From the NCBI GenBank assembly GCA_031267955.1, contig JAIRYB010000001.1, positions 1 to 9,949 of the forward strand: DNA of 9,949 bases, given 5' to 3'. Each line of letters starts with the position of its first letter. Position 1 is the stretch's first letter. The stretch is from Spirochaetaceae bacterium. Lineage in GTDB: Bacteria; Spirochaetota; Spirochaetia; Treponematales; Breznakiellaceae. Under the pieces are notes generated by a model. That model had not been told where the DNA came from. It saw only the letters and a program-made list of their open reading frames with translations, and ran no database searches. Position numbers and translations under genes: made by a program. This document shows positions 6,637 to 9,949 of the stretch, one piece after another.

Positions 6637-7739
6637 GTAAACCTCGCCTCCCGGGCCGGGCCTGTTTCCTGTCCGGCAGCCGGATCCCCCGCCGCGGGGA
6701 AAACCGGGAGGGCCGGCGGAACACCCGGCGCAATACCCGGCAAGGCAGGTTCCCGGCCGGGCGTATCCCAAAATTCAACAAGCGCGCGGGCGTCCTTGCG
6801 GAAACGGTAGCGGTTGGTCCTGACCCAGGATCGGGCTTCCGCGAAATCGGCCCAGGCCAGAAAAGGATCCTTTCCGGAACGGGGGAAATAGGAAAAGAAG
6901 CGCCTGAACGGGATTTCAGCCCCGTCCCCGTGGAATACCGGGGCCAGGTTCTTGAGGTAGAAACGGCGGTGGCTTTCGTCGGCGGTACTGTCGGACAGGG
7001 GAATCTCGGCGTTATAGGAAAGCCGGACATGCTGGGTCGAGCAGATATCCTCGCCCCAAAGCTGCGAACGGAAACCAAAGTCCATAAGCTGCCAGTGGGG
7101 GTTTTTCAGCGTAATGTCGAAACCGCCGAGCTTGATAAAACGGTCGCGGTCATAGATACCCACCCCGTCAAAGGGAAAGAGGGTCGGCTTTCCTTCCCGC
7201 TGGGTGGCGAAAAACACCGGCTTAACCGTTCCCCGGTCCAGAGCCGGGGCAATCAGCGTGGGCAGGGTTTCAAACCGGGAATTCTGGATAACCGGCGTGG
7301 TACAGAGCCGTTTGTTCGGCCCCGGGTTTCCGGCGCGCACATCTTCGGGCGTGCAGTACAGCCTTTCCGCCATACGCCCCGCGCCCCCGGAATGGAGGAT
7401 GCGGAGATCGTTCCACAGGACAAAGAAGAGGGGGCTTGAAATCTCCGAAACCGCGAGATTTATCTGCTCGCCCGGGCTGATATTTTCCTTCAGCAGTATA
7501 AAACGGACAAAGGGGAAGCGGGCGGAAAGCTCCTCAAGATCGTAACGCTCCGTATCTTCTATAGAGATGATATAGTCGAAGCCGGTCTTTTCCAGTTCCT
7601 GGAACATGGTACGCCGGGGATAACGCCCCCCCCTGTTAAGCAGGACGGCGGAAAGCCCTGTCGAGGCGGCCCGTTCGGACCCGCCGACCGCGGTATACGA
7701 GGACACGGTGCTGTTAAAAGTTGAAGGTATAGTATTCAT
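6633..7739 (-). CDS. Glycosyltransferase-like protein (GT-A fold, GT2-like)
   Basis: 368 residues from the ATG at 7739. The frame is open further upstream to 7832, but that part lies within the spiro-SPASM gene, and the 7739 start gives a 26-base overlap typical of this operon. Visible GT-A-like elements are an early beta-strand region with 'VLLNRGG' (32-38), an acidic stretch 'YIISIED' (56-62), 'FVLWNDLRIL' (106-115) where N-D sits at the usual DxD place, 'FDGVGIYDRDRF' plus 'LGGFD' (190-208), and 'DFGFRSQLWGEDI' (220-232), which resembles the acceptor-side ED motif of family 2 enzymes. No membrane segment is seen, so it is probably cytoplasmic. The last 40 or so residues are a Pro/Ala-rich tail. 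I infer transfer of an activated sugar, perhaps the product of the SpsF-like enzyme, to a protein or glycan. Donor and acceptor cannot be read. A G8 tract lies at codons 36-38. Confidence 0.75.
   Translation of the reverse strand: MNTIPSTFNSTVSSYTAVGGSERAASTGLSAVLLNRGGRYPRRTMFQELEKTGFDYIISIEDTERYDLEELSARFPFVRFILLKENISPGEQINLAVSEISSPLFFVLWNDLRILHSGGAGRMAERLYCTPEDVRAGNPGPNKRLCTTPVIQNSRFETLPTLIAPALDRGTVKPVFFATQREGKPTLFPFDGVGIYDRDRFIKLGGFDITLKNPHWQLMDFGFRSQLWGEDICSTQHVRLSYNAEIPLSDSTADESHRRFYLKNLAPVFHGDGAEIPFRRFFSYFPRSGKDPFLAWADFAEARSWVRTNRYRFRKDARALVEFWDTPGREPALPGIAPGVPPALPVFPAAGDPAAGQETGPAREARFT
7626..7633 (-). repeat. G8 tract (coding strand) early in the glycosyltransferase-like gene
   Basis: Eight Gs on the minus strand encode R36-G37-G38. 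One base of slippage would end translation of the enzyme early. Tracts of this size vary in some spirochaetes, but a single sequence cannot show variation here. Confidence 0.5.
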
Positions 7740-9345
7740 CGCACCCCGCGCAGATTCCCGTATACCGCCCCGCCCCCTGTTCAAGGCAGCGTTCCAGGCC
7801 CCGCTCCCAGATGGTTTCAAGCGCTTCGTCAAAGGCGTTCCCCATAATTTGAGCCGGAGATTCAGGCGGCGTCCGGCCGTTCAAAGCCTGGAGATCCTCC
7901 CGGCAAAGGGGGACCCTCCCGTCGATAAGTATGTCCATATCCCTTAAAAGATGCCAGCAGCACTGCCGCTCCACCGGCGAAAGGTCAGACGCCTGGAGTT
8001 TGGGCAAGGCACCGCAGAAATCGTCGAATTTCTGGATAATGACATTGGCCTTGCCCACGGCGCCGCCGGAAGAAAGCGGCTCGGCGGTCCAGCGGCGGTA
8101 AAACGCCTCTACATCGTCCTCGGCGCCCCTGGTTCTCAGCGCCTGCAAATAGGTGTCCTCCGGGAAAAGATCCAGGAGCAATTTCGCCGCGGCCGTGGCT
8201 TCCTCAAAACCGTCCCCGCGCAGTTCCCGGTAACGCCCGGGCGTCGGGGCGTCCAGAGACAGGACCCAGGAAAGCGGACTTTTGGGCGCGGCCCAGCTTT
8301 TAAAAGGCCGCCCGGCAGCCGCCGCCGCGGATTTGGCGGCCAGCGCCTCGAATTCTTCCGGCTTCCAGCCCAGGCCCGAAGTTTCAACGATAAGGGAAAG
8401 GCCGGGCCTTTCCAGCGCCATGTTTACAAGATCAAGTTTTTCGGGATGCAGGGCAAGCTCCCCCCAAAGAGAAAGATCGATGACGGCGTCCCCGGAAAAA
8501 GCCGTAATTTTGTCCAGCAGCGCCCGGAATTTTGCCGGATCAAGGAAATCGCGCCTTTCCGTGACGGAAAGGCCGCCGAGCGCCCCGTATTTTGGATAGG
8601 GGCAGAGCCTGCACGCCTGGGCGCAGGGGCCTGAAACCTGGACCGCGTAAAAAGCGGGCAAAGTCCTGAGCAGGCCCGGCTTTTCCGCGATAAATTTTTC
8701 AGCGTCGCGGGCCGATTTGAAGCCCGATTCCGCAAAACGCCTGAGCAGGAGGAAATTCCGTTTTGAATCGGCGGTAAAAGAGAGGCGGTGGCTCCGGAGA
8801 TCCGCCGCGGAAATTTCGGTTTCGATGTCAAAGGCGTTGATATCCTTCTGAATAACGGAAAAAAGCGCGTCCCGCTCCACCGCCCCGTCGTCGCCCCCGA
8901 GAATTTTCGCCAGAATGCCCGCCACGCCCGGGGCGAGAATTTCCGGCGCGAACCCGTAAGGCCAGCCGTCCGCGTATGAGTATTCCGCCGCGTATTTCCG
9001 GTGCCTCCCGGCAAGCGCCCCGGTCAGGTCAGGATCGAGAAAAGGCGCGTCCGCCCAGGCAAAGTAGCCCAAATCAAAACCCCCGGACTCAGATGAAAGG
9101 GTTTCAAGAAGCGTCTTTTTGGTCCAGGAAGCGGCGGGGATTATCCGGACGCCGGAGGGCCGCTTCCAGCCGGAGGCATCCGCGAAACTGTCAAAAAGCG
9201 GCCCGGCAAGAAGCGCCGTCCGCGCGACTCCGGGAAAGGCGGCGGCCTGTTCCAGGGCAAGATCCAGGGCGCAGCGGCCGTCAAAAACCCGCTCAAATGC
9301 GTATTCGGTAAGACTTCCTCCATATAGTACGGCAAAGGCATTCAT
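7714..9345 (-). CDS. Spiro-SPASM protein: degenerate nucleotidyltransferase-like domain + radical SAM/SPASM
   Basis: 543 residues. The radical SAM 4Fe-4S motif is C241-x3-C245-x2-C248, placed late in the protein. The C-terminal third has a SPASM-like cysteine set (C444, C462/C463, C481 in 'GRVPLCRED', C520, C532, C535) expected to bind auxiliary Fe-S clusters. Residues 1 to about 215 are a separate domain that resembles the SpsF-like protein two genes downstream: 'ADAPFLDPDL' at 98-107, 'EYSYADGWPYGFAPEIL' at 121-137 and 'FTADSKRNF' at 190-198 sit at nearly the same spacing. This layout matches the spirochaete-only family I know as spiro-SPASM; its reaction is unknown to me. A sugar or peptide modification in the cytoplasm is inferred from SPASM relatives and from the sugar-gene neighbours. 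It is first in the minus-strand operon and overlaps the next start by 26 bases. The ATG at 9345 has no visible Shine-Dalgarno. Confidence 0.9.
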   Translation of the reverse strand: MNAFAVLYGGSLTEYAFERVFDGRCALDLALEQAAAFPGVARTALLAGPLFDSFADASGWKRPSGVRIIPAASWTKKTLLETLSSESGGFDLGYFAWADAPFLDPDLTGALAGRHRKYAAEYSYADGWPYGFAPEILAPGVAGILAKILGGDDGAVERDALFSVIQKDINAFDIETEISAADLRSHRLSFTADSKRNFLLLRRFAESGFKSARDAEKFIAEKPGLLRTLPAFYAVQVSGPCAQACRLCPYPKYGALGGLSVTERRDFLDPAKFRALLDKITAFSGDAVIDLSLWGELALHPEKLDLVNMALERPGLSLIVETSGLGWKPEEFEALAAKSAAAAAGRPFKSWAAPKSPLSWVLSLDAPTPGRYRELRGDGFEEATAAAKLLLDLFPEDTYLQALRTRGAEDDVEAFYRRWTAEPLSSGGAVGKANVIIQKFDDFCGALPKLQASDLSPVERQCCWHLLRDMDILIDGRVPLCREDLQALNGRTPPESPAQIMGNAFDEALETIWERGLERCLEQGAGRYTGICAGCDEYYTFNF

Positions 9346-9520
9346 ACTATGAGATTATCGGTTTTATGGCGGGAAAAGTTAGGGGGGAGCGCGCGGCCGG
9401 GCCGGAGGGTGCCGCACCGGGCTCTGCGACTGAACCCCGCGCCAAGATGAAAAGCGCGCCCGGCGGTAAATTGCCGTAAGCGCTACTCCCCCGCAGGCTC
9501 TCCGTCTAATACGGAACATC
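9346..9520. other. GC-rich half of the divergent intergenic region, no gene found
   Basis: No supported ORF, tRNA-like sequence or terminator is seen in this stretch. With 9521-9722 it separates the minus-strand operon from the rightward permease gene. Its composition is GC-rich like the operon and changes sharply to A-rich DNA at about 9521. Confidence 0.5.
9354..9359 (-). promoter_or_regulatory. Weak -10-like box before the spiro-SPASM gene
   Basis: GATAAT on the minus strand ends eight bases before the ATG at 9345. If used, the transcript would start almost at the ATG and be close to leaderless, which fits the missing Shine-Dalgarno. No convincing -35 box is seen (the best position reads CTAACT), so this is tentative. 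Confidence 0.25.
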
Positions 9521-9549
9521 CAAAAAAACAAAAAACTTGAAAAAAAAAT
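9521..9549 (+). promoter_or_regulatory. A-tract UP-element-like region
   Basis: Three A-runs (A7, A6, A9) lie directly upstream of the -35 box. The position and composition fit an UP element contacted by the RNA polymerase alpha subunits, or intrinsic bending. This is inferred from sequence only. Confidence 0.5.
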
Positions 9550-9550
9550 G

Positions 9551-9579
9551 TTGACAATCCAAAATAACCGGGATACTAT
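9551..9579 (+). promoter_or_regulatory. Sigma-70 promoter for the ABC permease gene
   Basis: TTGACA at 9551-9556 (perfect -35), a 17-base spacer, and TACTAT at 9574-9579 (-10, one mismatch to TATAAT). Transcription should begin near 9586, leaving a leader of about 137 bases before the ATG at 9723. It is the best promoter in the window. Confidence 0.82.
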
Positions 9580-9585
9580 ATTGAA

Positions 9586-9610
9586 AGTTACAATATGTTA
9601 GTAAGTAACT
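9586..9610. promoter_or_regulatory. Inverted repeat at the predicted transcription start (possible operator)
   Basis: AGTTAC (9586-9591) and GTAACT (9605-9610) are perfect inverted arms 13 bases apart. The first arm falls on the predicted start site of the permease promoter, where a bound repressor would block transcription. The regulator is unknown. Confidence 0.4.
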
Positions 9611-9623
9611 ATAGGACACAACT

Positions 9624-9637
9624 AGGTGTAAACACTT
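9624..9637. promoter_or_regulatory. Near-palindrome AGGTGT-AA-ACACTT (possible LacI-type operator)
   Basis: AGGTGT (9624-9629), AA, then ACACTT (9632-9637) form a 14-base near-palindrome with one mismatched pair. Its even symmetry and size resemble operators of LacI/GalR-family sugar regulators, which would suit a sugar transporter. It lies about 40 bases into the leader. Confidence 0.3.
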
Positions 9638-9705
9638 GCTGGCAATTTATGAGCGGGTACGATTACTTGTTCTGAATTTATAAGTTGCGGTACGGCTGTA
9701 AAATT

Positions 9706-9712
9706 AGGATGG
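9706..9712 (+). promoter_or_regulatory. Ribosome binding site of the ABC permease
   Basis: AGGATGG lies ten bases before the ATG at 9723 and supports that start over the in-frame ATG 33 bases further on. The ATG inside this motif opens only a three-codon frame. Confidence 0.6.
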
Positions 9713-9722
9713 AATTTTAAAG

Positions 9723-9949
9723 ATGGAAATCAAACTGAAAAACCTCGACGGAGTTATGGAACGCCTGGGGCTTATTGTCTCGCTGGCCCTGCTGGTGATT
9801 ATTTTCAGTAGTGTAAGCCGTTTCTTTCTTACCTGGGACAATATCTCCAATATGCTGCTTTCCATAGCGCTTTTGGGAATTACCGCTTCCGGAATGACCA
9901 TCGTCATTATCTGCGGCGGGGTGGACCTGTCTATCGGCAGCAACATTGC
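9723..9949 (+). CDS. Sugar ABC transporter permease, RbsC-type (5' part only)
   Basis: The open frame from ATG 9723 runs to the right edge (75 codons and two bases). It begins 'MEIKLKNLDGVMERLGLIV', continues with a first membrane helix ('LGLIVSLALLVIIFSSV', about 15-31), 'FLTWDNISNML' and a second hydrophobic stretch (about 43-62), and reaches 'ICGGVDLSIGSNI' (62-74), the signature of the ribose/xylose/galactose permease family (BPD_transp_2; RbsC has a G-G-I-D-L-S-V-G-S sequence). The protein should form the inner-membrane channel of a high-affinity sugar importer with an ATPase and a binding protein encoded beyond the window. AGGATGG at 9706-9712 is a suitable ribosome binding site, ten bases before the ATG. 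The gene is transcribed away from the minus-strand operon and sits in more AT-rich DNA. The transported sugar cannot be told. Confidence 0.9.
   Translation, partial: MEIKLKNLDGVMERLGLIVSLALLVIIFSSVSRFFLTWDNISNMLLSIALLGITASGMTIVIICGGVDLSIGSNI

Noticed and set aside
5639..6640. Plus-strand ORF of 333 codons opposite the SpsF-like gene
   Set aside because: Antisense shadow that spans gene boundaries of the supported minus-strand operon.
6572..7078. Upstream extension of the SpsF-like frame
   Set aside because: The canonical N-terminus begins at 6571; the extension overlaps the glycosyltransferase-like gene in another frame and is Arg/Pro-rich.
9649..9675. Eight-codon upstream ORF (M-S-G-Y-D-Y-L-F) in the permease leader
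   Set aside because: No Shine-Dalgarno and no attenuator-like pairing; probably chance.
9704..9946. Minus-strand ORF of 80 codons at the right edge
   Set aside because: It is antisense to the RbsC-type permease, which has a signature motif, promoter and ribosome binding site.
1..9949. CRISPR arrays, tRNA or rRNA genes, insertion sequences, phage genes or toxin-antitoxin pairs
   Set aside because: None found by eye on either strand; no regularly spaced repeats, cloverleaf signatures or transposase motifs.

Overview
The window looks like a chromosomal segment of a GC-rich spirochaete of the Treponema group. The strongest pointer is the gene at 7714-9345: its architecture (divergent nucleotidyltransferase-like N-terminus, CxxxCxxC radical SAM core, SPASM-like cysteine tail) matches the spirochaete-restricted 'spiro-SPASM' family as I remember it. 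The species cannot be read from the sequence.

From 9345 down to 266, seven genes run on the minus strand as one tightly packed block. Every junction overlaps or is contiguous except one gap of 61 bases, and that gap holds a 22-codon mini-ORF. In transcription order they are: spiro-SPASM protein; GT-A-type glycosyltransferase-like protein; SpsF-like cytidylyltransferase; a fusion of a PseG/glycosyltransferase-B-like domain with a zinc-ribbon SAM methyltransferase; an ATP-grasp ligase; an Amidase_3 N-acetylmuramoyl-L-alanine amidase; and a membrane-anchored GerMN-domain protein. The first five look like a pathway that builds, activates, decorates and transfers an unusual sugar. A pseudaminic- or nonulosonic-acid-like glycan of the type on treponemal flagellin is the best guess. 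The last two act on or in the periplasmic cell wall.

Bases 1-265 have no gene I can support. They hold a plausible minus-strand promoter (124-152) aimed off the left edge, a 19-base imperfect repeat present twice (6-24 and 187-205), and a small palindrome (1-16). Bases 9346-9722 form a divergent intergenic region that becomes AT-rich on its right side. There a textbook sigma-70 promoter (TTGACA, 17 bases, TACTAT) preceded by A-tracts and followed by two inverted repeats drives the start of a sugar ABC-transporter permease of the RbsC type, cut off by the right edge.

The points most worth a second look are: the N-terminus of the spiro-SPASM protein aligns with the SpsF-like protein of the same operon but has lost the nucleotide-binding motif; the PseG-like/methyltransferase fusion and the ATP-grasp ligase together could build an O-methylated acyl group on a nonulosonic acid; a mini-ORF with its own Shine-Dalgarno is linked by ATGA overlaps at both ends; and three G8 tracts lie at sensitive places in the operon.
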